DNA of 64,000 nucleotides from Anarhynchus alexandrinus (taxonomy: Eukaryota > Chordata > Aves > Charadriiformes > Charadriidae), in NCBI GenBank assembly GCA_008711295.1, contig VUYV01000063.1, positions 2,031,978-2,095,977 of the forward strand. The letters run 5' to 3'. Below the pieces are notes generated by a model, which saw nothing but the letters and a program-made list of their open reading frames with translations, ran no database searches and had not been told where the DNA came from. Below are positions 21,243 through 33,540 of this stretch, in pieces. The translations under genes were made by a program, and so were the position numbers. Numbering within the stretch: the stretch's first letter is position 1; each line of letters begins with the position of its first letter.

Positions 21243-24200
21243 GTGGAGGAGATTTTCATGGAAGACCTTCCTAACCGGGACTGATAGAAACCTGGAGAGG
21301 TGGCTTGTTTCTCTCTTTGCCTAATTTATCTTCCATGTGATTGAAGTCATCAGGAAAAATAGCATTGCTATTACGGCTTCTGTTGTCAGTGCTCGCCTCC
21401 TATTCGCGTTCCCCGAGCTCCCACCTTCATCCTCATCGCTTTCTCCCCTCAGAATTATAACCAAACAAAAAACAATGTGTTCATAACATTTTCTCCAATT
21501 CCAAAAAAACCCCGAAAGAAAACAAACAGCTAGCAGATGCTGATTTTCTCACTTAACTGCACATATTTTATAGTAATTCTCTCTGATTTTCTCCCAAGAC
21601 ACCCACCTGACCTTCCTTTCTCTCCAATCTCTCCCAGTAGTGGCCAAACGCTGCTAATCATGTAAGGTTCAGCCCATGGAAATAGGCTGCAACTAAGAGA
21701 AATTTACCCTTTGACCTTAACGCCTTCGCGTGCACAATAGAGACCAAGAAATGTCTTTGCTAAAAGGAATGCATTTTCCTTGGCAAAAACCGATTTTTAG
21801 ACCAAACCAAATTAATGCTGTGAAGAGATTTTTTATTTCTTTTTTTGCTGTTTCACAAAAGCAACACGAATAAAATAAAAACAATTCAGTGATTTTAGAA
21901 CGAAGAATGACAAAATACATTTTCCAGGAATTTTCAAGGAACTAAAAATGGAACATCATAAATATTTTTGCTGCTCTCTGCGTAACCGAAAGTGATTTAC
22001 AAGCATGAATTAGTTTTGAATTAACGCACTGCGATGAAGCAGGGATTAGTTAGCCCAGAATTTTTCAAAGTTGTCCGTAGACAATTTAGTTGGGAGAACA
22101 TCTCCAGAGCGCATCTTTTTCCATTTCTGGTGGGAACCAAAAGTCTCTATGGTAACTACAACAATAATCCGCGTGGAGAAAAGAAAGTTTGGAAAACTGT
22201 TCAAATGAATTTTAGCTGCCTTTGTTATCTGAAAATAAGGAGGAGGCTCCACATCATCCGAGCAGTCAGTTTTTCATGCATCACCAAGTGCTTTGCAGGG
22301 TATCAGTCAGCCATGACCAGTTCAGGCACATTTGTAGCTGGACGGGCTGAGATGCAGCGAGCTGAAGTGCAGTGTCTTGCTCGCACACCAAGCCTCTTGC
22401 AAGACTTGGGAACAGAACTTTTCTGCTTTTCCCATCCACAAAGAGCAAAGCTTCTATTTTTCAGTCTAGATTACTATTTTCTTTTTCAGATTAAGGAAAA
22501 CAAAAAATGAGAGGGAAAGAAAAACTGGTGACTCACTGCAGTTTCTTTGCTGAAACACAGCTGCCCTTGTCACAGGAATATGATTCCTAGAGCCCGCATC
22601 CAAAATTTATTGCAAAATAAAACTGAAACTTTTAAAAACAACCAGGCAGAAACAACCGTGTTGTTTCTAATTCTTTTTTTTTTAACATGTATTTGTGAGT
22701 GTAGGTCCAAGCTCCAGCCAGGATCAAGGGTAGGGCTGGAAACTTGGGAGAAACTAAGTTCTTGTGAAATTCTCAGACAAATTTTGCAAACCCACGCAGC
22801 CTACATCGTTTGGACAAGCTTCAAAATCAGTATGCACTTTTTAAAGCTTTGATGCTCCTGGACCTCCTGGGATTCCTTCAGTGGCAGGTCAATATAACAG
22901 CACCCACACCACCACCCAAAGGTGCATTTTTTCTCTGGTGTTGTTTCTGAAAATGTGCAGTAAGTCCTAAGCGCAATGATCTTAAATCGGGAACTAAGAG
23001 GACTACATACGGGTGTAAATCTACTCCAGATTTTAGTGGTGCAATCTCTTCATTTTAGGAAAAACATTCCTTGCTTTGCTACGATCTTTCCGCTTTCAAA
23101 ACCCCGAGACCATTCGTCTGACTTGCTGAACTTTGAATTGCCACCCCTCTGATATTATTAACTTACTCATTAGCTGAGTGCCACACTTCTGCGAATGAAC
23201 TTAGACCTTGGGGATAAACCTGCCTCGTTCAGGAAACCTGTTCAGAAGTGACATTCACCGGATGGAGAAGGATCTCATCAGCCTAAAGCTTGAGCTGCTT
23301 CTTAAATAAGAATAACATGTTTGGCACTGCACAGTGCCACAGAGAGGAGGGGGAAAAAGTGTAGAAGGGAATCAAGAAGAGGAGCATTTCTGAAACAGCT
23401 TTTACTCATCCTGAGTAAAATAGAAGAAAAATTTTGCTGTGTGAGTAAGCCAAGCGTGATCGATGTTTGCAGCCTCCCCTTCACTTAATAAGCAAGTTCA
23501 GTAAGAAAAACGTGCAGAAGGTGTACAGGGAGGCAGTGCAGAGGAAAGTGGGAGGTAGGAGGGAGAGAAAGATGACCTGGTTTTCCTTCCAAGCTAATTT
23601 TACATCACTTTAACTATATTTAGTTACATTTCTGTTTAATAGGGCTGCAACTGTTGGACTGAGATCTTTATTGTTTTCTAAGTAATTTAAATTTCCAAGA
23701 GTTTGTGGTTGTTGTTTGGTTGTTTTTTTTTTCTAAGCCTTCATGACCTTCTTCCATGAGTTTATTTTAGATATAGCGGAATGTCCCAGAGAAAATTTCA
23801 AATGGTCCTTAATATATGAAATGTTTCCAGAAAGGAGAAATTCTCAGTGGACTATGAAACTATTTTTCAATCATGGTGTATGGCACACAAACCACATCTG
23901 AGTTTTTTTTTCAGTAGGAAACTATTGCCCAGTGGGTTAAAAGAAAATAAAGGATAATGGGATTTCTCCGTAAGGCTGGAGCCGTTCACAGGGGCTTCAT
24001 CCCCACTAGATGTCACTGGAACTGTTTGAAATGTTTGGAACAAACAACCCCAAATTCCCCAGGTTTTGAGCTCTCTTACAAACATGAGACTTGGACCAGG
24101 TGGCTTTCAAGCTCTGCTCTGGCTCATGAGCGAAGTTTAGGGTTTGGCATGAATTTGGGGAAAATGCAGGTGAAACTCATGAAGTTTAACATTGTGTGCG

Positions 24201-24829
24201 GAGGTTTTGTCCTTCTTTGGGAAACCCAAATGGAACCAAAGAGAATGCCTGGACACAGTCACCACTTGGCTGGGAGGTCTTCAAAGAAAAAGCAGGTTCC
24301 TGAAGAAAATGTGTTGCACCTTCTCCTGGGTCAGTATAGGCCTGGAGCTGGGATGGCCACACCATGAAGCTCAGCTGGGGTTTGGGTGGTCATCTAACCC
24401 ACCATAAAAAAAAAAAAAAAAGACCAAAACAAACGAAAAAAAGACATTCTGACAGCTTGCATCATGAAATTTTCCATGGCTGTCCTCCCCAGCAGTAGCG
24501 ATGTTCACCCCATGCCGCTAAGGAGAGCAGCTCCTTCTCAGATTATTAGGCCTACTATTAAAATTCTCCCTGTAGTTCCAATTGACTACAGGAATCTTCT
24601 TCCATTCTTATTCAAAATTCAGTTTAGTGTGATTATGTGGCCATGCATCAAATATGGCAGTATAATATGTCCTTTCATCTACTTGCCATAATACATCCCT
24701 TTTAGTGCCACATAAATCCCTGAAAATATTGCTGTCTTCTGCTCTTGAGATTCTTCATGTGCCTCTTTGCCTTACTGCCTTCCTCTTCTATTGTTTCTCC
24801 AAGCTGAATTAATTCACTTTTTTTTCCCC
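21243..24829. other. AT-rich non-coding DNA
   Basis: No gene is recognised. The longest frame is 158 codons at 22034-22510 (+); its protein has no domain I know and no splice or promoter context. An inverted repeat with 7-bp arms (GGCACTG/CAGTGCC, 2-nt spacer) lies near 23323-23338. The segment around 24360-24400 (TTTGGGTGGTCATCTAACCCA) faintly recalls a reverse-oriented CR1 end, but it is too short to call. An A16 run follows at about 24405. Confidence 0.45.
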
Positions 24830-25275
24830 CAACGTCGCCGCTATGCTCTTGCTACTGCTTCTGGGCAGACACCAGTGAAACAACAGCCCTTCCAGAGGAC
24901 GAGAGGAGCCAAGAGCAGCCCAGCTGCTGGCACGGCACCGTCTCCGGCAGTGCCAACGCCTTGGCTCTCCTCTGGCTGGTGGCGGCTGCTCCGAATCGCT
25001 CCATCTCCTCCTGCAAAAGGCTGTGGGGAGCAGCACCTGGCTGGCGGCGCCTGCTGTCGGAGCGGTGGCAGACGGCCTCGCAGAGCTGAGGAAGCTGTAA
25101 TTGAGGAATTACAGGAGTCAGCGTGGAGCTCCTAATCCTCCCAGACCAAAGCAGCACCCCAGAAATGACAGCGGGTTTTCTCCTTTGCTGCAGAAGTCGG
25201 CGCGTGCGCTGCCGCTGGGAGACCCCCGGGTCCGGCAGAGGCTCCGCAGCGCTGCCCTGGGGTGCCAAAAAGCTG
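24830..25275. promoter_or_regulatory. CpG-enriched block
   Basis: Two CpG-richer parts (24830-25085 and 25195-25265) flank a short AT-rich hairpin. A 249-codon minus-strand frame at 24852-25601 and a 122-codon plus-strand frame at 24767-25135 overlap here. Low stop-codon frequency in GC-rich DNA explains both, and neither is recognisable. Confidence 0.35.
25095..25114. repeat. Perfect hairpin with 8-bp arms
   Basis: CTGTAATT (25095-25102) and AATTACAG (25107-25114) are exact inverted repeats around GAGG. The TAATT/AATTA cores are also typical homeodomain contacts, so this may be a paired homeodomain site or a chance palindrome. Confidence 0.6.
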
Positions 25276-26259
25276 CTGTGTTCCCAGTGACGATTTAACC
25301 CACGCGTATGAGTCACGTTACAACAGGCTGTGTTTATTTTACGTCCGTAACTACGAGTGGACACCAAATACCGTGAAGCTCTTTCCATCCACAAAAGTGC
25401 AAGCTTTGCACCAACGTTGGCATCTGCTGCTGCTTTGCTGAAGCTCCTTTTTGTAACTCTTTCTCTAGGATTAATCACGTCTTCACCACGTTGGGTCCCC
25501 ACCTTGCTCCAGACAGGTGATGGAGGGCACCAGCCTGGCCATGCCCCACGGCAGGACACGGTCCAACACGCCTGCCCGGCTCTCTGTGTTTCACAGAGCA
25601 CATGCTGGTTTTGACTTCTTTAATTAATTAGTAACCTAACTGTACCACTTCAACACAACCCCCAAGTAGGCATAGTTGACTTATGTGGGGCAACCACAAC
25701 AACAAAGGGTATATCCCCTTAGACAACTTCTGTATTAAGTTGTTATTGTATTAAGCCAGCAAACTTTCAACCTACTCAATATTCAGTAAATTTAAGAAAA
25801 TGAATTGAAGCTACTTGCCTATTTTAATATGTACTCCTGAAGACATTTTCCAATTTTTTTTATGGTTTAATTAAAGCCTCATGGCAATGGTATGCTTCTT
25901 TCTACCTACTATGCCAGTGGTTAAAAATTACGGGGCTTCGAGTACCCTGCATGTCTTTAATTGCTCTGCTGAAGATAAAAGAGCAGTGATATTTTTATCA
26001 CAACCGTTACAGCAGGCAAAATTAAAAATGCCTCTAACCCACGTGAGCGGAGCAAGCTGTGAGCGGGGCCAGGGCGCCCATCTCCCCACCTTGCCCCTGC
26101 CCCATGTCTGCATCCCACAGCCCCACTGACGTCCAGACCTTAACATGTGCCCTTCCATTCCACAGCCCGTTTTGGGGAATAGTTCATTCTGCCGCACGTC
26201 CCGACGAGCGGAGGAACTTCCCCGCCCCACTTCTTAACGTTAAAAAAAAATAAAGTGTA
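25276..26259. other. Non-coding DNA, becoming AT-rich
   Basis: GC-rich at first, then AT-rich from about 25610 with TTTAATTAATTAGTAACC. No gene is recognised; short frames at 25881-26253 have no domain. Confidence 0.45.
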
Positions 26260-27130
26260 GAAATCTCTAAATTAAGAAAGTACTGGAAGAGTACATTCAG
26301 CGCAGGACAATGCAGAGGAAGGTTACAAGTATATTAGGATAAGGGCACCACAATTATATGAAGAAGTCTGGAGAGAAAAGATTACATTGTTCTGACAACA
26401 ACATTTTTCAAACATTTAGACCTTTAATATCATTAATTTAAAGTACAAGATTAAATATTTTATGCAAATATTAGACAACAGCAAAGAGCTCCGCATATTA
26501 GGATTTAAAACAAATTGAAAGCATGCAAGACATATTCATTTCTTAAGCAGTTTAGTTAAAAAATCGGTATTGTCTCTATTAGGATTAACTGACAGTAACT
26601 CTTTGTGTTCAAATGGATTTAACTTCACTGTGGTTTGTTTTCCAGATATCATTGTCCTCCAATAATCATGGATAAAGGGAAATGTAAAAGGACAGATCAA
26701 GTAAAAATATATCTTCACATCATAAACACAGAATTATGTTTAAATTTCATTACTAAATGGGATTTCAGCTTCATATACCATGCCTAATCCCGCACTATAA
26801 AAGATGTATAAAACCTCCTGACAAATTCTAACAGACTTTGTGGAAGTTGCATATATTGATTAAAACATCAAGCAGTTACATACAAACCAATAATGAATTA
26901 CTTCTTGTTGGAAGATAAAACTTTGTGATATTTAAAATTACAGACTTGAAAGTAAGTAAAATTACCCCTAATTATGCAGAAGGGAGCAACACCTTAGCAG
27001 TAAACAAGATAAGCACCTCAAACAGCACTAATAATTTTAATTAACATTTTCTAGTTTCCTTTCACCTCCTTTCAAGGTCATCTGCTACCTTTTCCTGGTA
27101 CAACATTACAGCACAGTGTTAAAACTTACA
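26260..27130. promoter_or_regulatory. Candidate conserved non-coding element, AT-rich
   Basis: About 870 bp of uniformly AT-rich, CpG-poor, non-repetitive DNA. It contains an octamer ATGCAAAT at 26462-26469 and many TAATTA-like words, such as CCTAATTATGC near 26967 and TTTTAATTAAC near 27036. No open frame exceeds about 60 codons. This texture is typical of developmental enhancers in gene deserts. Cross-species conservation would be needed to confirm it. Confidence 0.3.
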
Positions 27131-27331
27131 TTCCATTACTAATCACTTTGATAAGCAAAAAAAAAAAAATTACTTTCCAGGACAGACTTTTTTTTTTTTT
27201 TACAAAAAAAACCAAATCACTTAATTGTGTGCAAAAGCAAATATTGCATTGTGTAAAACTGTTGGGAAGGCTTTTGCAGCGAATTGCTATCAGAAGTCAA
27301 ATTCCAGCAGCTGGGACTGGGTCGGTCATTT
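27131..27331. other. Homopolymer-rich non-coding DNA
   Basis: Contains an A13 run and a T13 run within about 50 bp (27158-27201). Otherwise featureless. Confidence 0.5.
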
Positions 27332-27380
27332 GGGGCCTGATTCTGAACGCCAGAGGCAAAATTCTTCCAGGGAACTCTGC
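27332..27380 (+). repeat. Remnant of an old sauropsid interspersed repeat
   Basis: Begins GGGGCCTGATTCTG (27332-27345), identical for 14 bases to the start of the copy at 31292, then GGCAAAATTCTTCC. The opening word is characteristic of an abundant ancient repeat in bird, turtle and crocodilian DNA; I cannot give its family name with certainty. Confidence 0.45.
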
Positions 27381-30300
27381 AGAAACACGTTAATATTTCA
27401 GGTGTAAATTTAAAAATGTGGATTATGCCCAAACTGTTGAATATTGAGATTGGAATCAAAGTTTAAAAGACTGCTAAAGTGTGAACACTGAAAATGAAAA
27501 TTTGGCAAAATGGAATAATCTACACAATAGTTGTGTTATTTTTTCCTGGGCACCAATTAATAAATGTGTGTTCAAGATTTATGATTTTGCTAAACTGTTT
27601 TTTTCTTTTATAAAAAGTCCAAAAGTTGGAAGAAAAAGGGCTTTGTTATATCAGTGGGTTTGTTCCATGCCACAAATTTAATGTACGAGGTCACTTGGAA
27701 TATAATGTGTAGTGAAAGAATCTCATTAGGCTAAAATGAATGTAAAATGTGTCAATTTGATCCAAATGAGAACTGTAGTAAAACCATGTTTGATGTTCAT
27801 GTGCAATAAATCTTTAACATTTGTCTGTAAAGTATTAGAGAACCCATAGGGAAATCTCTATTTGTGATAGCTGCACATTTTCAATGATTTTTCCTATAAT
27901 CCTTTGTTGACATTTAGCATATGGTACCAGAAAAGAAGATCCTAAAATGAGAATTATTACTTATTATTCTAAGGTAAACAAGATGGACACCTTGCATATA
28001 GGTTTTTTGAGAAAGACAAAAATTATGAAAGCATCCCTCTGTCAGCAGTGACTGCTCATCTTTCGGTCGCTCCGAGGTGGAAAAGTGTGAAATCAAAGGT
28101 GCCCTACCTGGCCGGTAGTCAATTCAGCGTTAAAAGGTCTGATGGCCCCATCCTGCCAGTTGGGTTTTATTTTGATATATTCATATTGTTAATTACTGTT
28201 GTATTTCAATTTTCTCTCTCGTATTTTTGTTCATTCATAATAGCTTTATGGTTCAGCGGACCGAAATGACTAAAATGAAAGATTTCCAAGATTTCTTCTG
28301 GGAGTAATTTACAAAAGACCACAATTTTTTAATTGCTCCTGATGTTTAGTTCTGGATATCTGGAAGAGGAGAAATCAGCCCAACTCTTTTAGTTGCCACA
28401 CCAACCGTATCGGGTATGTATTTTTCGATCTCTCTCGATCGCTTTGTTCCTCGCAGCCCACCGTCCCTGTGTTGAGGACTGCGTTATAGCAATGCCGCGG
28501 TGTTTATATTTCTGCAGCTCACACTTGCTTTCGCAAGAGAATTATGAGCTATTTACGTCCTTTGAGGAGGCTGAGGGAATAATGGGTGAAATGTCAGAAA
28601 CAATTAAGAAAAATGGAGGCATTTCATTTAACCAGTAGAAGAAATACATAACTGCTGCTGAATGACTGAACTTGAAGTGCCACAAGATTGCTCCAATATG
28701 AGTTCTGGCTCCCGATTATCACAAACTTCTATAAAAAAAAAAAAAAAACAAAACCAACCCAACCTTACAACACTTGCATGCCAAAGGTTGCAACACAGGC
28801 TTTGGCAGGAAACGCGAAAACGCTCCAGCATGGGAAAAGTCTTCGAGCAAACTTGCATCTGTGCTGATTTACATTTTTACGCCAAAGCAACGGCAGCTTT
28901 CTGAAGCCAAGGCATGACTTTATGGCCGTAGTAACAACGCTCGCGGGGAAGCTGCGCAGCATCAGCCCTGCCGTGCCCTGACAAACCCTCTTCCCCATCT
29001 CCCCCCCAACCACACAGCCGGTTTTTTTACAGCGTTTGTCCATCTCGTTATTGCTGTGCAGGCCCTTTATCAATAAATGTGGTGTTCTCAGTCGAGTTTT
29101 CTTTGGCTTGCCGTCTGCTTTACAAAACCGCTGCATACTTGACAGTTTGCCCTAGTTAAAAATTCTTTGGTCAGAGAAAGCCCGGAGAATGAAACAGTAT
29201 CTGGTGTTGTAAAATCTTGACCAGATTCTGAAATATTGCCTAAGCCCCTGTCAACTCGAAGGTGATTTCTCCAGGTCATGGTTTAGAGGGGAATTGATGG
29301 TACAGTCTGCTGACTGCTCGGTCTGCACTATATCTTTTTCAGGAGTACACATAGTCACCTTTAGCATTCACCGCTTTCCAATCCTCTCTGGTTTTGACAG
29401 TACATTTACTTCCATACAAAGATTACAAGCTAAACATAGGAAAACGAACCCAGAAAAAAAAAAAAAAAGCCTATTGGCCTACTGCTTTTTCATTTCTCTA
29501 TGTCTATCTGAGGGATTATCCATTACTTAATAACCCTGGGAAAAAAAAAAATCCACCTGAGGTTGAATAATACCCAGTGCTACATCGAACTGTTCATCCC
29601 AGCTCTCACGGCACTTTCCCGATGGCGTCGGGTCCGTTATCCAGTTTTTACAGCTGAAACAACTGAAGTACGGGCAAATAAAAGGTCCGGCAAGCCAAAG
29701 GTAAATTTGATATAAACTACAAATTCCAGTGCAGCGCTCTTCCTGTCCAAACACCTTCAGAAGGACGAAGTTCATGGCATGTGCAGCAGCTCTAAACAGA
29801 AAACCCAACGCTCATGATAGAAAGAGCCTCTTTTGTTAGAATTTCTAACTGAGCTCTCAAATTAAAAGGCTGTGGGTAATTTTAAATTTTTTTTAATATT
29901 CTCATTATCAAACCAGAGTAATTAAAGTGCTTCCATCAACAAGTGCTCGATATAGTTTGAAGCATCTGCTTAAAATCATACTGAAACGAAACACAAGCTT
30001 TGGTATTTTGCCAAATAAGGGTAAGATCTTAGGAAGAGTCAGACTAGATCATCCAGCTGTATAAATTATAAATCATTTCATTAAAATAAGTTCCATATAT
30101 TTATGACACAAGCTCTGACTAGTGCAGGGTACGTTCCTGAAGGCAAATTACAGCAGACCTGCCCACTCCTTCCTCTGGAGAAACCGGGTTGGCCCTGATA
30201 AGGCCAATAACCTTTCCAGTTTGGTGGCAACTCCTACGGTCTTAATTAGAAAGAAAAAGACCTAGTTCTGCATTTTCCTTATCAACCCCAGGCTTTTTTG

Positions 30301-30440
30301 CACTGCATTACTACTTTTCTTTAATTCTCAGAGGTTCACCCGGTTCTGGGCAAGCTGGGAATGCCTGAAGGACAAACTGTGCAGACCTTCAGAGTAAGAT
30401 GGCACTACAGGACTGGTTGCCATGTGCCGCTTCCCCCATG
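27381..30440. other. AT-rich non-coding DNA
   Basis: Contains A-tracts at about 28733-28748 and 29456-29468. Frames of 60-123 codons occur on both strands (for example 28765-29136, 29088-29279 and 29527-29808, all minus) without recognisable products. TAATTA words lie near 28190 and 29930. No transposable element is identified. Confidence 0.45.
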
Positions 30441-30500
30441 GTTTGGTTGGGTTGAGTTGGGTTGGGTTGAAGTGGGTTGGATTGGTTTTATTTGGTTTGG
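30441..30500 (+). repeat. TTGGG-type repeat with G-quadruplex motif
   Basis: An imperfect pentamer tract of GGTTG/TTGGG units. At 30449-30476 four GGG runs are separated by 7, 2 and 7 bases, which satisfies the standard G3-N1-7 quadruplex pattern. It is not the vertebrate telomere repeat TTAGGG. Confidence 0.85.
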
Positions 30501-31291
30501 CTGCTCAGGCTGGATTAAGACACTCCTGGATTGATGTTAAGGGGATTTCTGTCCTTTCTTTGGGCATTGACTCAGCAAAGCCACTGCATTAGTGTGGCCA
30601 TAGGACCAAGGAGGAGCCCAGGCTGACCCACACATTTGCCCCACACCATCTCCTGGGAGGACCACCCATGGGAAATTAAACCTGCATCTGCTGCAGGAAC
30701 CTCCCAACAGTGGTGTGATGCCACTGTCAGGACAAGACGTTCCTGGGGGGTGAGACATGCCTCATTCGGCTTTCCGGGCACTGGCACCGGTGGGTGAGGC
30801 ACGTTGCTTTTAATATTCTTAGTAGTTCTTTTTCCTTGGCCTCACTTTATTCCCCTCATTTTGAAACTCTTGACAGCCTTTCGTCAAATGCTTCTGACAA
30901 ACTCAAAGAATATCTAAACTGGGCACTAATAATTTAGTACTGTAATTTTATGGGTATTTTAAAGTTCCTGAGTATTACTATTATTTTATGGAATGATTTT
31001 TCCTCCTTTTCTTTGGTCTTTCTTCCTATGTTCTTCGGTGGAATTATAGGTGAAATGTATTTCTTGGCTGCCGTTTCACCTTTTGTTCATACAGTTAAAT
31101 ACTGCACTAGTTAAAGATTGCACGAGGCCCCCACATTAAAATTTTATTGTATTTTTGTATTTATTTTTGGCCCGGATCTGGGGGCCTCTCAGGCCCAGGT
31201 CTTGTGTAATTTTATTGGCTTGTGGGTGGAGGAAAGAACAAAAATGAGGTTTGTGGCTAGAATGTTATCTTTGGCTATATGCATCTATTTG
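30501..31291. other. Non-coding DNA
   Basis: GC-richer to about 30800, with overlapping minus-strand frames of 73 and 76 codons and no known domain. AT-rich beyond. No element is recognised. Confidence 0.45.
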
Positions 31292-31398
31292 GGGGCCTGA
31301 TTCTGCTCTGATTCATAGGCATGTAAATCTCGAGCAGCTCCACTGGAAATGGGAAAGCTGAAGTGATGTAAAAGCAGTGTAAATTAGAGGAGAATTAC
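31292..31398. repeat. Old sauropsid interspersed repeat, best-preserved copy
   Basis: Starts GGGGCCTGATTCTGCTCTGA, then GTAAATCTCGAGCAGCTCC, ACTGGAAATGGGAAAGCTGAA and GATGTAAAAGCAGTGTAAAT, ending AGAGGAGAAT. The series matches a common sauropsid repeat whose copies read like GGCCTGATTCTG, GTGTAAAT, GGAGTAACTCCACTGAAGTC, then GTGTAAA and AGAG.AGAAT. The two ends are roughly inverted, which suggests a short non-autonomous DNA transposon. I recall this from pattern, so the family name is left open. Confidence 0.5.
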
Positions 31399-32400
31399 CT
31401 CTGTGGTCGATGCAATGTAAGCGTTTTGCTATTTATGATTTAGCTGGGAGCTGTTGACTCGCCTCTCTAAAGATAAGAGCCACCTATAACTCAGTTGCGG
31501 GCATCTTCTTTCCTTTTTGACTAATGTCTGCTGGCTAAACCAAAGATTAAAACTACTTTTTTTATAAGCTGTACTGGCTACGAATAACAGAGCTGAGACT
31601 ACAAAACTCATCAACCTGAGAACCGCAGCTGAATTTCGGTGACGTCTCCCTTGAGTGAGAAGCACCTTATTTTACCCTACTTCCAAATTAAAATAACTGT
31701 TGAATTCACGTCCTAAAACCTATGGATTTCAGCCTTAATAACTTCTTTTTATAAAACGCTCTTCATGTGACCACCACTTAGTGAGTGGTTGCCCATCCTC
31801 TGAAGTCTTCCCTGCCTGTTCAGCAGCTCACCGGCGTGAGTCATGGCCATCGCATCCTGCGCTCCTTCCTGCCTGGTTCGCTTCCATCACCACGGCCCCT
31901 TTCCTCCCCAAAACCTGTCTCTCCCTCGCTTCTTTGCACATTTCTTCATGTCAGGTCTTTGGCTGGGAAATGACTTCTCCTGTGAGCCAAACCTTCTTAT
32001 TCTACACTTTATAATCCTTATGAAATTTGGCTTGCCTTCCAAAGCTAAGCCTCAGCTCCCTTGTTACTCTTCTAAATATAAAACATTTTTATTGCATTAA
32101 GCCATGTTGAAAAGGAAAAAGAAAAAAAAAGGAAAAGAGAAGAAAGAAAATCCCTGCGCCCAATGTGAAGGAAGCGCCCAGCATTACATAGCAGTGTATC
32201 ACTTGTCTTTTTGTTTTGTCTCGGTATCATCTCGCTTGCACATGCTTTGGGCTCGCTATCTGTATTCCTCCTTGAGTGTCTCCCACGCTGAAAAACCCCA
32301 TTACAGTCATCACTAAAGGAGTTGTTTCCTGGCTGAACTGGAGAGTTTTGGAGATGGGAAAACACATCCCATTATTGATCACGCCGCATCACTTCCTAAA
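31399..32400. other. Non-coding DNA with a purine tract
   Basis: A purine-rich tract lies at about 32108-32150. Three plus-strand frames of 62-85 codons overlap around 31781-32100 and are not recognisable. I see nothing else. Confidence 0.45.
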
Positions 32401-33160
32401 ATGAAAACTGTTTTCTAGGGAAATCATTTAGCACCTTTCAATTATGTTAAACTTCTTTTTCCTATGCAACTTATGGAAACCTTTGAAATTAGTAATTTAG
32501 ATTTTTATGTGTGTATTTCATTCATTATTTCAAATGTCATTTTAATCATTTCGACAAAGAAGTATCTTAATATTCCCAATAATGGCTCTTGTCACTTTAA
32601 ATATTAAAATTTGCATTAGGAATTCCCTTGACTGCGTGTGCATTATTTGCATTATAGATTGTGTGCATGTCTCAGTATATATATACACACACACACACTT
32701 TTATACACATACATATTTTTAGGAAAATGCAGACAGTTTTAAATGATCTTATCTGATTTGAAAACACGTAGCAAATGCCAAAGCGATTAGTGATAAACAA
32801 GGTCCTGACACTCCAAAATTAAAAGCTCCTAATTTTCAACTTTAAATAAATCCTTATTGTATAGCAGAAATAATTCCTCACAAAGTGTTTCCAACATTCA
32901 GAGAATGCTTTTAGGACATACAGCATTAACATAATTTTTTCGACTGGGGTTCTCACAGGACATCTGATGAAGTCTCTACCCTTAATTTTAATTGCGTAGG
33001 CTGCATTCTTAATTAAAAACTGTACAAATGGATTTTATGCCATGCCAAAAGAAATCTGAGTTCATTAGTTATAAAACCTTTTAAAAATTGATGTAAATAT
33101 GTGAATTCTTTAAAAGTTTGAACTCAGAGTCCTCATTTATGTTGAGTAGCCTTTTATCTA
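32401..33160. promoter_or_regulatory. Candidate AT-rich enhancer with two octamers
   Basis: Two POU octamer complements, ATTTGCAT at 32609-32616 and 32645-32652, share the longer word TTTGCATTA and lie 36 bp apart. TAATT-containing words follow (CTTAATTTTAATTGCG near 32982, CTTAATTAAAAAC near 33009). Essentially no open frame is present over 760 bp. A TA/CA microsatellite at 32676-32717 interrupts it. Confidence 0.35.
32676..32717. repeat. TA/CA microsatellite
   Basis: A TA run passes into a CA run, then TTATACACATACATAT. Short and ordinary. Confidence 0.9.
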
Positions 33161-33540
33161 GAGAATAATGAAGCCAATAGAAATTAAGACAGTCTAAGTT
33201 TTACTTTTCCCTTTTCCTTCTCTTTCTTTCTCTCTCTTTTTTTGGGTGAATGTGGGTGGTGGGAGTCAAAGACTGTGGGGGTTATGTCTTTATGTCATGA
33301 TGGTTTTCCTCGAAGAATCAAATTCATTTAAATCTAAACTGTGAAGAAAATTAGAGTGGGAAATACACTGACCCTTTTGTACTGGGTTATATAAATATAA
33401 GTTCATATATCTTTTATTAATTCTTCATATTAAAACACAATCACATCATCTCAAGCCAATAAACTTAATGGAATTCTGTCAAACTGTAACTTTGCAGGAA
33501 AACTCTGGACATGGTTTAACTACGTGCGCCTTATTGATTC
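33161..33540. other. Non-coding DNA with a pyrimidine tract
   Basis: A pyrimidine-rich stretch lies at about 33203-33243. The rest is AT-rich and featureless. Confidence 0.45.

Noticed and set aside
22980..23040. Another copy of the sauropsid repeat (GGGTGTAAATCTACTCC)
   Set aside because: The shared stretch is too short and the ends do not match.
24360..24400. Possible reverse CR1 end
   Set aside because: Only about 20 bases resemble the family, with no octamer tail.
24852..25601. 249-codon minus-strand frame
   Set aside because: It lies in CpG-rich DNA where stop codons are rare, overlaps other open frames, and has no recognisable domain.
30441..30500. Interstitial telomere repeat
   Set aside because: The units are TTGGG/GGTTG, not TTAGGG.
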